Shown one piece after another: positions 8,450 to 17,914 of a stretch of 64,000 nucleotides of DNA. Location: positions 62,001 to 126,000 of the forward strand of contig CADAAU010000008.1 of assembly GCA_902786015.1 (NCBI GenBank), read 5' to 3'. This DNA is from an uncultured Coriobacteriaceae bacterium (GTDB lineage: Bacteria > Actinomycetota > Coriobacteriia > Coriobacteriales > Atopobiaceae). Below the pieces are notes generated by a model that was not told the origin of the DNA, did no database searches, and worked only from the letters and a program-made list of their open reading frames with translations. Each line of letters opens with the position of its first letter. Within the stretch, counting starts at the first letter, position 1. The position numbers and the translations under genes were made by a program.

Positions 8450-9688
8450 CTAGTCGTAGCGCTCGTCAAATACGCGCTTTGTCTTCTTTTCGCTCCGAGG
8501 AAGCACGCCTAGTTCCACGATCTTTACGAGGGGTGTGAAGCCAATGCGATGCTTGAATCTGCGGGCAACACGCATACGCAGGTCCTCCCAATCCACCGAA
8601 CCGTTTGTCTCTATATAAATACGCATCGTGTCGCGCCCATCCAGGTGCGAGAGACGAATCTGATACTCGCTCGAAAGCTCTGGGAACGTGGCGAGAATCT
8701 CTTCTACCTGCGCGGGGAACACGTTGACACCATGAATCTTCATCATGTCGTCCGAACGTCCCGTAATAGTGTCTATACGAGGATGCTCGTCGTGCCCACA
8801 TGGGCAGGCGTCGGGAATGATTCGCGAGAGGTCGTGGGTGCGGAAACGTATGAGCGGTGCACCCTCTTTCACCAACGTCGTGAGCACGATTTCTCCCGGC
8901 TCGCCATCGGGCAACACCTCGCCCGTTACAGGATCGATTATTTCGAGGTAAACGAAGTCGCTCCACACGTGCATGCCATGCCCATTCGCACAGTTAATAC
9001 CGATGCCTGGCCCGTACACCTCGGTAAGACCGTAGATGTCGTAGTACTCAACGCCCAAGGAATCGATGATTCGCTGGCGAATCTTATCGCCCGAGCGCTC
9101 GGAACCAGTAATGAGCTTCCTCAGATGAATCTGGTCCTTGATTCCGCGTCGCTCAATCTCCTCTGCAAGTAGCAACGCATAGCTTGCAGTCGCCGTGAGG
9201 ACGGTTGACTTCATGTCTATCATAAACTGCAGCTGCTTTTCGGTATTACCCGGACCCATGGGTATGGCCATCGCTCCCAAACGCTCGCAGCCAGCTTGGA
9301 AACCGATGCCAGCCGTCCACAGGCCATATCCGGGCGTTATCTGCACGCGATCCTCGGGAGTCACACCCGCGTACTCGTAGCAACGTGCGAACTGTATTGC
9401 CCAATCCTCAACGTCCTTTTGGGTATAGGGAATGATCACGGGCGTGCCCGTCGTGCCCGACGACGAGTGAATACGCACGATTTCGCTCTCGGAAACCGCC
9501 GAAAGTCCCAATGGATATGCGTCGCGCAAGTCCTGCTTCTCGGAAAAGGGCAGCGAAAGGAAATCTTCCACGGAAGAGACCCCGCTGATGCCTGCCTCCT
9601 TAAGTCTTCTGCCATAGAAGTTGTCAGACTCAATCAGACGTTGAATCTGTGTATTGACTTGCTCAAGCTGCTTGTCGCTAATCTGCAT
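8450..9688 (-). CDS. paaK: Phenylacetate-CoA ligase family protein
   Basis: A 412-aa AMP-forming aryl-acid CoA ligase. Key motifs are HSSSGTTGTPVIIPYT (phosphate-binding loop, about residues 75-90), YDIYGLTEVYGPG, and the C-terminal GRSDDMMKIHGVNVFP hinge, all typical of PaaK. The start at 9688 is set by AAAGGAT upstream; the longer frame adds 15 unsupported residues. It is the last gene of the iorA-iorB-ligase operon. In archaea and anaerobic bacteria the oxidoreductase makes aryl-acetyl-CoA. The ligase either activates aryl acetates or, run backwards, conserves energy as ATP. The direction here is not decidable from sequence. Confidence 0.9.
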   Translation of the reverse strand: MQISDKQLEQVNTQIQRLIESDNFYGRRLKEAGISGVSSVEDFLSLPFSEKQDLRDAYPLGLSAVSESEIVRIHSSSGTTGTPVIIPYTQKDVEDWAIQFARCYEYAGVTPEDRVQITPGYGLWTAGIGFQAGCERLGAMAIPMGPGNTEKQLQFMIDMKSTVLTATASYALLLAEEIERRGIKDQIHLRKLITGSERSGDKIRQRIIDSLGVEYYDIYGLTEVYGPGIGINCANGHGMHVWSDFVYLEIIDPVTGEVLPDGEPGEIVLTTLVKEGAPLIRFRTHDLSRIIPDACPCGHDEHPRIDTITGRSDDMMKIHGVNVFPAQVEEILATFPELSSEYQIRLSHLDGRDTMRIYIETNGSVDWEDLRMRVARRFKHRIGFTPLVKIVELGVLPRSEKKTKRVFDERYD

Positions 9689-9751
9689 GTGAAATCCTTT
9701 CTTTATCTGTTCGACTCGAATTCCCGTAGCCACAGCCTCTGCGGGGAATCG

Positions 9752-10333
9752 CTACGCATACCCAAGCGCCCGCTCGTTTAGCTCCCAGAGCTTCTGAGGC
9801 AGGCGCTGGTGGATAGCTTCGCGTAAATCCTCAATCGAAAGACCCAGTTTGCCGACACGCGCAGCCGCGCCCAGAAGCACGACGTTCAGGCACTTGGCAG
9901 ATCCAAGGTCCTCCTCGGACCCAGCCGCATCCACTTCCACAAGGTTGTCGACGCGCGTCCGCAGGAGTCCCAAAATGCCTTCTAAATCGTAGGTAGGCCC
10001 TCCCGTCATTGCGCTTACCGGTACCACGGGTCGCGTACTGGTCACCACACAGCCTCCCGGCCTCAGGTAAGCCAGTTGCCTAACGGCCTCTGCAGGCTCG
10101 AATGCAATGATAAGATCTGCCGTCGCACGACCCATGAGCGGAGACACCTCAGGCTGTCCCAGGCGTACGTGGGAAAAGACACTTCCACCTCGTTGCGCCA
10201 TGCCAATGGTCTCGGCCGTCTTTACGGGAATACCGTTCGACATTGCGGCAGCGGCAATCAGCTTTGAGGCCAGGATGGTTCCCTGCCCACCAACGCCACA
10301 GAGGATGACGTTTGTGTTCTCGTTTGCGCTCAC
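9752..10333 (-). CDS. iorB: Indolepyruvate ferredoxin oxidoreductase, beta subunit
   Basis: A 193-aa gamma-type domain of 2-oxoacid:ferredoxin oxidoreductases. The start ILCGVGGQGTILASKLIA is the family's hallmark, followed by GMAQRGGSVFSHVRLG. It pairs with IorA to oxidise indolepyruvate and other aryl pyruvates from aromatic amino acids to aryl-acetyl-CoA, CO2 and reduced ferredoxin. The ATG overlaps the last 4 bases of iorA (ATGA-type coupling), showing tight co-translation. Confidence 0.93.
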   Translation of the reverse strand: MSANENTNVILCGVGGQGTILASKLIAAAAMSNGIPVKTAETIGMAQRGGSVFSHVRLGQPEVSPLMGRATADLIIAFEPAEAVRQLAYLRPGGCVVTSTRPVVPVSAMTGGPTYDLEGILGLLRTRVDNLVEVDAAGSEEDLGSAKCLNVVLLGAAARVGKLGLSIEDLREAIHQRLPQKLWELNERALGYA

Positions 10334-12162
10334 AAGCGCTCACCTCCCGAAATGGCCCCAAAGGGACAAACTTGCTCACACAGCGTACATCCGGTACAGA
10401 GGGACTGATCTATGCGTACCTTTCCATCCGTAGGCACGAGCGCCGGACAACCCAATTCCCTGACGCAACGTGTGCATCCTACACATTTGTTCTCGTCCAC
10501 GAGGCTTTTCGCTTTGGGCCGTGCGAGGACGATGCAGGGACTCTTGAAGATGATTGCCTTGACGCCCGGCTCTGCAGCCACGCGTCGAACGGTTTGTACC
10601 GCAAGCTCGTGTTCTAGTGGGTTGACCGTCTCCACCGTAGTGAGGCCAATGCCACGTAGAACTGCTTCTATGTTCACCGCCTGCACTACCTCGCCCATCA
10701 TGGTTCGGCCTGTTCCCGGGTGTGGCTGATGTCCCGTCATGGCCGTCGTCGAGTTGTCGAGCACGACGAGCGTGAGGTTGACTTGGTTGTAGTAGGCGTT
10801 TACCACACCCGTGATGCCACTTGCAAAGAATGTCGAGTCGCCCACAAATGCAAAGCATGTCGTATCGGGCTCCACATGGAACACACCCTGGGCAATCGTA
10901 ATGCCCGCCCCCATACATAGGCAGGTATCTACCATGTCAAGTGGCTTGGCATTTCCAAGTGTGTAGCACCCGATGTCGCCACAGTAGATGGTCTTCTCGC
11001 CCTTCATAGCACGTTTGACGGCATAGAAACTCGCACGGTGAGGACAACCCGCGCAGAGCACGGGAGGGCGCAACGGAAGTTGAACTGATGGCTCTTCCTG
11101 CGACTCTGTGTGAGCATCAGATTCGCGAGCCCCTATAAACCGCGTAATCGCAGCACGTACCGAATCGGGAGAATTCTCTCCCGAGGGGGCGATGTCCCCA
11201 GTCAGCTTGCCGCGAATGCGCACATTTAGACCGTGTCGTCCACAGACCGCAATCAGCGCTCGTTCGATGACGGGATCAAGCTCTTCCACACACAGAACCT
11301 CGTCGAGCCCCTGTAGGAACTCAACGGCGCATCGCTCGGGAAAGGGGAACGGCGTGCCGATGCGCAGCACGCGAGGATGGGAGCGCACATCGAGGCTGTC
11401 GTGCACGTAGGTAAAGCTGATTCCTTGCGTGGCTATGCCCACATGCCGGGCACCATCGGTCTTTCCCACCTCGTGAAGGATGAAGTTGTAACGTGAACCG
11501 CTCAGCTCTTCCGAGAGGCGCTCGTTGCGCCGTTCGATCTTGGCATGGTTTGCAACGGAAAGTCGCGGAAAGATGACCCAGCGAGACGAATCCCGTATGA
11601 AACCCTCCGGCTTGTGGCGGAGCCATTCGTCTTCTTCGACGATTTGCATCGACTCATATCCATGATCTACGCGTGTGGTCGGGCGCAGAAACACGGGCGT
11701 TCCCTCGCGCTCCGAAAGTTCGAACGCATCGCGCACCATGTCGTAGGCCTCGGAAGGCGACGAGGGGTCAAATACCGGAACTTTGCTGAACTGGGCAAAC
11801 GTCCGTGTATCTTGCTCGGTTTGAGATGATATGGGTCCTGGATCGTCGGCGACCACAATGACCATCCCGCCTTTGACCCCAATGTACTCCAAACTCATGA
11901 GCGGGTCTGATGCCACGTTGAGACCGACCTGTTTGCACGTTACCATCGTACGGGCACCCGCGTACGCAGCGCCGGCGGCCACCTCCATGGCGGCCTTCTC
12001 GTTGATGGACCATTCAACATAGACGTCATCGGTCTTGTGCTTCGCTACCATTTCGAGCACTTCCGTTGATGGCGTTCCAGGGTAGCCAGCAACCACTTGA
12101 ACGCCCGCAGCGAGGGCCCCGAGCGCTATTGCCTCGTTGCCCATTAGAAATTCTGTATGCAT
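10330..12162 (-). CDS. iorA: Indolepyruvate ferredoxin oxidoreductase, alpha subunit
   Basis: A 610-aa thiamine-diphosphate enzyme. The N-terminal pyrimidine-binding domain carries GNEAIALGALAAGVQVVAGY and YPGTPSTE. The TPP-binding part shows CAGCPHRASFY, GDIGCYTLG and FVGDSTFFASGITG followed by DNSTTAMTG. The C-terminus has two ferredoxin-like [4Fe-4S] motifs (CVGCTRCVRELGCP and CTGCTLCEQVCP). Length and order are normal for IorA. It is the first gene of the ior-ligase operon, preceded by GGAGAGG. Reduced ferredoxin from this enzyme could feed the Hnd hydrogenase encoded elsewhere in the window (inference). Confidence 0.94.
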   Translation of the reverse strand: MHTEFLMGNEAIALGALAAGVQVVAGYPGTPSTEVLEMVAKHKTDDVYVEWSINEKAAMEVAAGAAYAGARTMVTCKQVGLNVASDPLMSLEYIGVKGGMVIVVADDPGPISSQTEQDTRTFAQFSKVPVFDPSSPSEAYDMVRDAFELSEREGTPVFLRPTTRVDHGYESMQIVEEDEWLRHKPEGFIRDSSRWVIFPRLSVANHAKIERRNERLSEELSGSRYNFILHEVGKTDGARHVGIATQGISFTYVHDSLDVRSHPRVLRIGTPFPFPERCAVEFLQGLDEVLCVEELDPVIERALIAVCGRHGLNVRIRGKLTGDIAPSGENSPDSVRAAITRFIGARESDAHTESQEEPSVQLPLRPPVLCAGCPHRASFYAVKRAMKGEKTIYCGDIGCYTLGNAKPLDMVDTCLCMGAGITIAQGVFHVEPDTTCFAFVGDSTFFASGITGVVNAYYNQVNLTLVVLDNSTTAMTGHQPHPGTGRTMMGEVVQAVNIEAVLRGIGLTTVETVNPLEHELAVQTVRRVAAEPGVKAIIFKSPCIVLARPKAKSLVDENKCVGCTRCVRELGCPALVPTDGKVRIDQSLCTGCTLCEQVCPFGAISGGERL

Positions 12163-12304
12163 GTCCTCTCCTTACGACGTGGGCAATGGTACATCTTTAG
12201 CTCGGTTTTGTGAAAATTTTTGTGCCACATAACACGCACTAGAAACCTCGGCTGCTCCATGCAGTATGCATCACTCGCCATAAGCAATCGAGAACAACCA
12301 AAAA

Positions 12305-12335
12305 GGACTGCCCAACGTTATGCCGTGAGCAGTCC
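12305..12335 (-). terminator. Terminator downstream of the first ChW-repeat hydrolase
   Basis: On the minus strand, a GGACTGC / GCAGTCC stem with a 17-nt loop is followed by a run of T (TTTTTGG). It lies 30 bp past the stop of the gene ending at 12365. The rest of the 200-bp gap up to iorA shows nothing else I can support. Confidence 0.7.
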
Positions 12336-12364
12336 CTCTTCAATCGTTCACATCAGACCGTTTC

Positions 12365-14290
12365 CTAGTTGAGCCTGAGGACATAGGTCCAGCCACGCCA
12401 TCCATTTGTATTGAAGTCCACAACCGCTATCTCTAGTCCGGTTTGGTCGCCCGTCGCCTGAGGACCCGGCAAGGCACGCACATTCTTTCCATCTCCCATG
12501 TAGAACTCCGTATGGTTGTTGGGAGTCAGGAGTATGTCACTAGGCTGAAGCTGAGCCATCGAGATAAACCCAAAAGAAGACCATCCGTTTGCGAGCAAAT
12601 TATCCCACAAGTTGCCCGTATACGTTGCCTCTCCAACCGGCACCCCCGCCGCCTTAAGGCTCGTCACCACCAGAGACGAACAGTCATAGTCAGGGCCCCA
12701 CCGGTTTTCTTGACTGTAGCCATGCGAATTGTCATCGGCTATCGCAACAGCAGCTGCCAGATAATTTTTGATGTACAAATCACGCATACTAGTAATATAT
12801 CGGTTGTCGGTAGGACCAGGAGCCGGTGACCCCTTGGGCAGTACGACGATTTGGAGCGCCTCCAGACGCTTGGAAAGGCTTGCCGTACCCGCTTCTTCGC
12901 CATTCTTTGCCCAACCAAGCCAGCCTGCCGTCTGTGCGTGCACGCGATACCAAACGTCAAGATAATTCTCAGCATCGCCAGTCAGTCGAATCTGCATGGC
13001 CTCCAAACGTTTGGACTCGCCCTGAGTTCCGGACATGGCACCGTCGGCTCTCCAGTCTTCCTCCCAACCATAGGTTTGAACGTGGGTGCGATACTCAATG
13101 CCACTCTGCAGAGTGCCGCCAGCAAGCTTAATCTCGAGTCCCTCAAGACGCTTGGACTCGCCAGACGTGCCAGACTCCGCGCCATCCGCACGCCACTCCT
13201 CTTCCCAGCCGTATGTTTGCACATGGGTATGGTACGTGACGCTTGGACGCTCGATAAATGCGCCGGAATAAACGGATTCGATATTGTCGATATTCTGGGG
13301 AGCTTCGGCATCCTTTGGTACTAGTACGGCCTGAATCGCCTCGAGCCTCCAAGACATCCCTGCCGTTCCGGCATTCTCGCCATTCTTTGCCCATCCAAGC
13401 CAGCCCGCATGCTGAGCATGGACGCGGTAATACACGTCATATGTTTGGGCGATATCTCCAGTCAGCTCGACTTGAATGGCCTCAAGACGTTTGGACTCAC
13501 CGACGGTACCTGACCTTTGTCCGCTATCCTTCCAGTCGTTTTCCCAACCATATGTCTGGACGTGCGTGCGATAGTGGATGCCACCAGCAAGGGGAAACCC
13601 CTCACCAAGTTCCATCCAGATACCCTCCAAGCGCTTGGATTCGCCACTCGTACCCGCAGCCTTGCCATCGCTGGACCAGTCCTGATCTCCGTACGTCTGT
13701 ACGTGCACCTTATATCGCAAGGTCGGAGACACGATTTTATAGCTTACGGACACGCTGCCTGTATTGGGCGCAATTGCCTCCACAGTCGCGGTCGCAATGC
13801 CCGCGTCAACGTTGTTGGCATAGGTAACGTTATAATCAGTTCCCGCCACGAGGCGCTTACCTTCAAGCTCGACCTCAAGCGTCGGCTCTACCGCTTTTCC
13901 GGTGTATGGTAAGTCTGGTATAGCTCCAACTGTTGCCTTTGCAATGTCCAAGCCTGTCTCCGTATCGCTCGGAGTCGAAATCCCGTTCGGATCATCCGAA
14001 CTTCCTGTTTCCGCATACGGAGTCATTGCTACATCTTCCTGAGCAGTGGCGTCTCCCAGATTTGAATCCCGATTCGCATCGACGTTCGCTTGCGCGTCGG
14101 TCTCTTGAGCTGCCCCGCTCTCTTCAACGGAGGTAGGATTTCCCTGAGTCAGAGAATCTACACCTGTCCCAGACAATTGCGCTCCTTCGAGCGCCGCCGA
14201 CTCACCTGCGTCAGCACGGGCGAGTACAGGACAAATTGATACAGCAAGCATAAACGATAGCGCAGCCGCCACGATGCGATTCGTTCGCAT
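12365..14290 (-). CDS. Secreted ChW-repeat protein with C-terminal NlpC/P60-like hydrolase domain
   Basis: A 641-aa exported protein. Start at 14290 is backed by AGGAGGAGGAG. A Sec signal peptide occupies residues 1-27 (ends VLARADA). It is followed by an acidic Ser/Thr-rich linker, an Ig-like/MBG-type beta domain (about 120-195, LPYTGKAVEPTLEVEL), and six ChW repeats arranged as two triplets. The repeats are seen as HVQTYGW, W(K/R)xxG, SGTxGESKRLE and, in every third one, HAQxxGWLGWAKNG. The C-terminal 140 residues carry YDCSSLVV and NNHTEFYMGDG, the Cys and His of an NlpC/P60/Amidase_5-like peptidase. The likely role is peptidoglycan cleavage at the surface, with ChW repeats binding wall or host glycans (inference). 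A close paralogue lies at 16019-17869. Confidence 0.87.
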   Translation of the reverse strand: MRTNRIVAAALSFMLAVSICPVLARADAGESAALEGAQLSGTGVDSLTQGNPTSVEESGAAQETDAQANVDANRDSNLGDATAQEDVAMTPYAETGSSDDPNGISTPSDTETGLDIAKATVGAIPDLPYTGKAVEPTLEVELEGKRLVAGTDYNVTYANNVDAGIATATVEAIAPNTGSVSVSYKIVSPTLRYKVHVQTYGDQDWSSDGKAAGTSGESKRLEGIWMELGEGFPLAGGIHYRTHVQTYGWENDWKDSGQRSGTVGESKRLEAIQVELTGDIAQTYDVYYRVHAQHAGWLGWAKNGENAGTAGMSWRLEAIQAVLVPKDAEAPQNIDNIESVYSGAFIERPSVTYHTHVQTYGWEEEWRADGAESGTSGESKRLEGLEIKLAGGTLQSGIEYRTHVQTYGWEEDWRADGAMSGTQGESKRLEAMQIRLTGDAENYLDVWYRVHAQTAGWLGWAKNGEEAGTASLSKRLEALQIVVLPKGSPAPGPTDNRYITSMRDLYIKNYLAAAVAIADDNSHGYSQENRWGPDYDCSSLVVTSLKAAGVPVGEATYTGNLWDNLLANGWSSFGFISMAQLQPSDILLTPNNHTEFYMGDGKNVRALPGPQATGDQTGLEIAVVDFNTNGWRGWTYVLRLN

Positions 14291-14446
14291 TATCTCCTCC
14301 TCCTGATAGGCACACAAACGTTATATTTTATCAGCATCCAAAACCTAATGCTACCTTAAGCTCGCTTCCTTATAATCCACACCGCAAACGAAACCTATGG
14401 ACTCGTAGTACAATCCCCCCATGCAAAGCAACCCTAAGGAGGCCCA

Positions 14447-15202
14447 ATGTCCACAGAGGAGACCGCGCTAGACCGACTCAGGCTTGTGTTGGGCGACGAA
14501 CGACTAGAGACGCTGTTTGGCTCCTGCGTGTATGTGCTTGGACTCGGAGGTGTTGGATCAAGTTGCGCAGAGGCGCTCGCTCGTGGTGGCGTCGGTAAGC
14601 TGGTACTCGTCGATCGCGACGTGGTAACGCCCAGCAACATCAATCGGCAAGCCCTCGCATTCCACAGCACGTTGGGACAGCCCAAAGCTGACGTCATGCG
14701 CAAAATGGTGCGAGACATCAACCCAGCTGCTGAGATTTGGGCCACCTCCATGTTTCTGGAAAAAGACCGCATTGCTGAGCAGCTCTCCGCCTTCCCGAAG
14801 CCTGATTATGTTGTTGATGCAATCGATACGATTTCTCAAAAGCTCGCGATAGCCCTCTGGTGTCAAGAGGCGCAAATCCCCTTGGTGTCATCCATGGGAG
14901 GGGCAAACAAACTTGACCCGACACGGCTCAGGTTCTCTCGCATCGAACGCACGAACGTTGACTCTCTTGCTCGTATCATGCGCAAGGAGTGCCGCAAGCG
15001 TGGCATAAAGAATTTGCAGGTCCTCTATTCGGACGAGCCGTCAAAGCCCACGCAGACACCACGCGGTGAGCATGACGGTGGTCGACCGTCTAAGGGCGAG
15101 ACGCTTGGAACCATGTCCTATTATCCTCCCATTATGGGACAAATGTTGGCAAGTAAGGTCATCCGTGACCTTTGCGGATTGGGAGAAAACAAACATGCAT
15201 GA
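14447..15202 (+). CDS. tcdA: tRNA threonylcarbamoyladenosine dehydratase (TcdA/CsdL, ThiF family)
   Basis: A 251-aa E1-like enzyme that adenylates and cyclises t6A37 of ANN-decoding tRNAs to ct6A. The Rossmann/ATP-binding motif YVLGLGGVGSSCAEAL is at residues 27-42, followed by LVDRDVVTPSNINRQ, the adenylating-enzyme signature that distinguishes TcdA. Later VVDAIDTI and SMGGANKLDP match the family. AGGAGGCCCA precedes the ATG. It overlaps the next gene by 8 bp, so the two are one operon inserted, in opposite orientation, between the two ChW-repeat genes. Confidence 0.92.
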   Translation: MSTEETALDRLRLVLGDERLETLFGSCVYVLGLGGVGSSCAEALARGGVGKLVLVDRDVVTPSNINRQALAFHSTLGQPKADVMRKMVRDINPAAEIWATSMFLEKDRIAEQLSAFPKPDYVVDAIDTISQKLAIALWCQEAQIPLVSSMGGANKLDPTRLRFSRIERTNVDSLARIMRKECRKRGIKNLQVLYSDEPSKPTQTPRGEHDGGRPSKGETLGTMSYYPPIMGQMLASKVIRDLCGLGENKHA

Positions 15203-15935
15203 CCCATCGCATGACGCCCACATCCATTTGGACTTCTTCGATGATCCAGAGTCGTTCGCAAGGGACGCAGAGTCGCGCTGCATGTCTCTTTTTGCCTGCT
15301 CCGTGCTGCCAGAGGGCTTCAAACGCATAGCCACCACGTGCAAAGACCTCAAGAACGTACACGCCGGGCTCGGAATACATCCATGGTGGGTAGCAGATGC
15401 GCATCTACATGACTTCGACGATTGCTTTGACCGTACTCGCTGGATTGGCGAGGTGGGACTCGACTTCTCCCCACGGCGGCCACATCACGATTTGCAAATG
15501 CAAGTCTTCGAACACGTCGCTCGCCGCTGTTCGGAATCCGGCAATAAAATCATGAGCATACATTCCATACGCTCGGCGAGCTCCGTCATGCGAGTCCTCG
15601 ACCAGACAGGCTGTCTTCATAACAACATTTGCATCTTTCATTGGTTTAGCGGATCGACGGATGACCTGTGGCTCGCAATTCGCGCGGGATGCTACTTCTC
15701 CATCAACGAGCGACAAACACAGACGAAGCGCGCACGTGAGCAGCTAAAGCTCATCCCCGTCGATAGGCTTCTTCTCGAAACCGATCTGCCGCCCCAGCAC
15801 AATCCCCAGACGACCATCGACGATGTTATTGACTCGCTCGAGACCGCACGCGCATCGCTCGAAGGCATACGAAGTCAGGCACTTGAAGACCAGCTTACAA
15901 AGAACTGGCTGAAACTGTTGAGCTCAATGTCGTGA
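15195..15935 (+). CDS. TatD-family metal-dependent hydrolase
   Basis: A 246-aa TIM-barrel amidohydrolase-like nuclease. I chose the ATG at 15195, which overlaps the tcdA stop, because the TatD motif DAHIHLD starts right after it; a longer frame only reads through tcdA. Further motifs are GLGIHPWW, IGEVGLDFSP, SIHSIRSASS (normally the HxR motif), CIFHWFSG and LLETDLPP. All metal-binding positions appear present. TatD proteins are 3'-5' exonucleases acting on DNA/RNA ends; the true substrate is unknown here. The gene ends before a strong hairpin. Confidence 0.87.
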   Translation: MHDPSHDAHIHLDFFDDPESFARDAESRCMSLFACSVLPEGFKRIATTCKDLKNVHAGLGIHPWWVADAHLHDFDDCFDRTRWIGEVGLDFSPRRPHHDLQMQVFEHVARRCSESGNKIMSIHSIRSASSVMRVLDQTGCLHNNICIFHWFSGSTDDLWLAIRAGCYFSINERQTQTKRAREQLKLIPVDRLLLETDLPPQHNPQTTIDDVIDSLETARASLEGIRSQALEDQLTKNWLKLLSSMS

Positions 15936-15952
15936 CATTACTCTTATAATGA

Positions 15953-15986
15953 GAGGGTGATTCGGAGCAACTGCCGAACCACCCTC
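15953..15986. terminator. Hairpin between tatD and the second ChW gene
   Basis: An imperfect 13-bp stem (gagggtgattcgg / ccgaaccaccctc) with a short loop, placed between two convergent genes. There is no long T-run on either side, so it is only a probable terminator. Confidence 0.6.
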
Positions 15987-16018
15987 TAAACTCAAATGAC
16001 AAACACTTCGGCTTTGTA

Positions 16019-17869
16019 TTAACTAAGCCTTAGAACATACATCCATCCATGCGTGCCGTTCATATGAAACTCTCTAATGCCAATTTCGTTTGATTGATCC
16101 CCAGTAATTCCGTTACCGGTACCAGCGCGGATGTTCTTGCCGTCGCCAATGTAAAACTCCGTGTGATTCACGGGGGTAAGCAGTATATCCCCACGTTCAA
16201 GCGTGTCCATCGAGGTGAACGCAGTTGCATTCCAGCCGTACTTTGTAAGCTCTTGTCTCATGTTGGCCGTACGCTCTGCTAAGCCAGTCTCAAGTCCTGC
16301 AGACCTCAAGCACGTTATTACATAGGAAGAACAGTCATAGTCAGGTCCCCAACGATTCTCCTGGCTATAACCATGGGAATCATCTGCGGCAATCTCGTAG
16401 GCAGTGGCAAGGTATTTTTCGATGGTCACCTGACGCATGCCCTCTACGTAATGATTGAATGTGGAGCCCGGTGCATCGGATCCCTTCGGAAGCAATACCA
16501 CTTCGAGGGCCTCCAGTCGTTTTGAAGCTCCGGCAGTTCCCGCTTCCTCGCCATTCGTTGCCCATCCAAGCCATCCAAGCGTTTGCGAGTGCACGCGATA
16601 CCAAACATCGTAATAGTCGGCCACTTGGCCAGTCAGCTGAATCTGCATGGCTTCCAACCGCTTGGATTCGCCCTCGGTGCCCGAAGTATCGCCGTCCCTC
16701 CGCCAATCTTCTTCCCAACCATAAGTCTGTACGTGAGATCTGTACTCGATGGATCCTTCCAGATTGCCGTTCTCGAGCCTAATCTCCAGACCTTCAAGTC
16801 GCTTTGCCTCGCCACTCGTACCCGACGATTCGCCATTCTTACGCCACTCTTGTTCCCAGCCATAGGTTTGCACATGGGTATGATAGGCGACATCGGTCCT
16901 TTGGAAATAGGGCGTATCTATGGCAGATTGAATTCCTTCGACGTCTCCTGGCTGCTGATTATCCTTGGGAACCAAAACCACTTGTATTGCCTCAAGCCGC
17001 CAAGACATGCCAGCAGTACCAGCCTCGGCACCGTTCTTTGCCCAGCCCATCCAACCAAGACGTTGGGCGTGTACGCGGTAATACACATCGTAATAGTCCT
17101 TGACGTCACCGGTTAGTTCGATGCGAATTGCCTCCAGTCGCTTAGACTCACCCGAAGTACCAGACATGCCTCCGTCAGTCTTCCAGTCGTTCTCCCAGCC
17201 ATACGACTGTACATGCGTTTGGTAGCGGATGCCGCCCGAGACGGGAAATGCATCGTCCAGCTTCATCCATATGCCCTCGAGCCTCTTGGACTCGTTGCTC
17301 GTTCCAGCGCTCTTGCCATTGGAACGCCATTCCTGATCGCCATAGCTCTGCACATGTACCTTATACTGGACGGTAGGCTTAACAATCTTGAAGCTCGCAT
17401 TGAGCGACCCCGTATAGTTGCCGTTGCCGGTTATAGTTACCGTGCCAACGCCTTCTTCGATATTGTTTGTACAATCAATCGCATAATCGGTGTCGGCGAT
17501 AAGCTCCACGTCTCCGAGTTTGACTGCGACCTTAGGCTCAATGGGTTTCCCCGTAAAGGGCTGATCGGAAATAGCATCTACCGTAGCCTTGCTTATGTCT
17601 ATAGGGTCTATCTCGTCCTGAATAGGACCCGCCTCATCTTGAGCAATCATTTCCGGCTGCTCTTCGGTACCTACAGATTGCTGGCTCAACGACATGTCAT
17701 TTTGTTTTTCGTTCGATAATGATTCCGCGTCCGCGTTCGTCTGTTCTATAGCGATTTCGTTGCCCGTTGAATCATTTGCTTCATTGGGCACGGCCAACGC
17801 TGCTGAAGGAACTATCCCCATGGACAACGCAACTGACAATACAAGTACTTTCATTTGCTTTATTCGCAT
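16019..17869 (-). CDS. Secreted ChW-repeat protein with NlpC/P60-like domain, paralogue
   Basis: A 616-aa exported protein with the same plan as the gene at 12365-14290: signal peptide (MRIKQMKVLVLSVALSMG, ending AALA), an acidic Gln/Asn/Glu-rich linker, an Ig-like domain (QPFTGKPIEPKVAVKL), six ChW repeats in two triplets, and a C-terminal domain with YDCSSYVI and VNHTEFYIGDG. The catalytic Cys and His are kept. The start at 17869 is favoured by GGAG 5 bases upstream; a start at 17884 adds five residues before the signal peptide. The linker differs strongly between the paralogues while repeats and catalytic domain are alike, which points to a local duplication later separated by tcdA-tatD. 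Only 45 bp separate it from valS upstream, so valS transcripts could run into it. Confidence 0.87.
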   Translation of the reverse strand: MRIKQMKVLVLSVALSMGIVPSAALAVPNEANDSTGNEIAIEQTNADAESLSNEKQNDMSLSQQSVGTEEQPEMIAQDEAGPIQDEIDPIDISKATVDAISDQPFTGKPIEPKVAVKLGDVELIADTDYAIDCTNNIEEGVGTVTITGNGNYTGSLNASFKIVKPTVQYKVHVQSYGDQEWRSNGKSAGTSNESKRLEGIWMKLDDAFPVSGGIRYQTHVQSYGWENDWKTDGGMSGTSGESKRLEAIRIELTGDVKDYYDVYYRVHAQRLGWMGWAKNGAEAGTAGMSWRLEAIQVVLVPKDNQQPGDVEGIQSAIDTPYFQRTDVAYHTHVQTYGWEQEWRKNGESSGTSGEAKRLEGLEIRLENGNLEGSIEYRSHVQTYGWEEDWRRDGDTSGTEGESKRLEAMQIQLTGQVADYYDVWYRVHSQTLGWLGWATNGEEAGTAGASKRLEALEVVLLPKGSDAPGSTFNHYVEGMRQVTIEKYLATAYEIAADDSHGYSQENRWGPDYDCSSYVITCLRSAGLETGLAERTANMRQELTKYGWNATAFTSMDTLERGDILLTPVNHTEFYIGDGKNIRAGTGNGITGDQSNEIGIREFHMNGTHGWMYVLRLS

Positions 17870-17914
17870 CTTTACTCCATACAAAAACTGTACTCAATTG
17901 CTATTGTCGTAACT

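Noticed and set aside
12190..12240. TTGTGAAAATTTTTGTG upstream of iorA as a Rex or CRP operator
   Set aside because: The left half fits TTGTGAA, but the right half is not its reverse complement, so there is no real palindrome.
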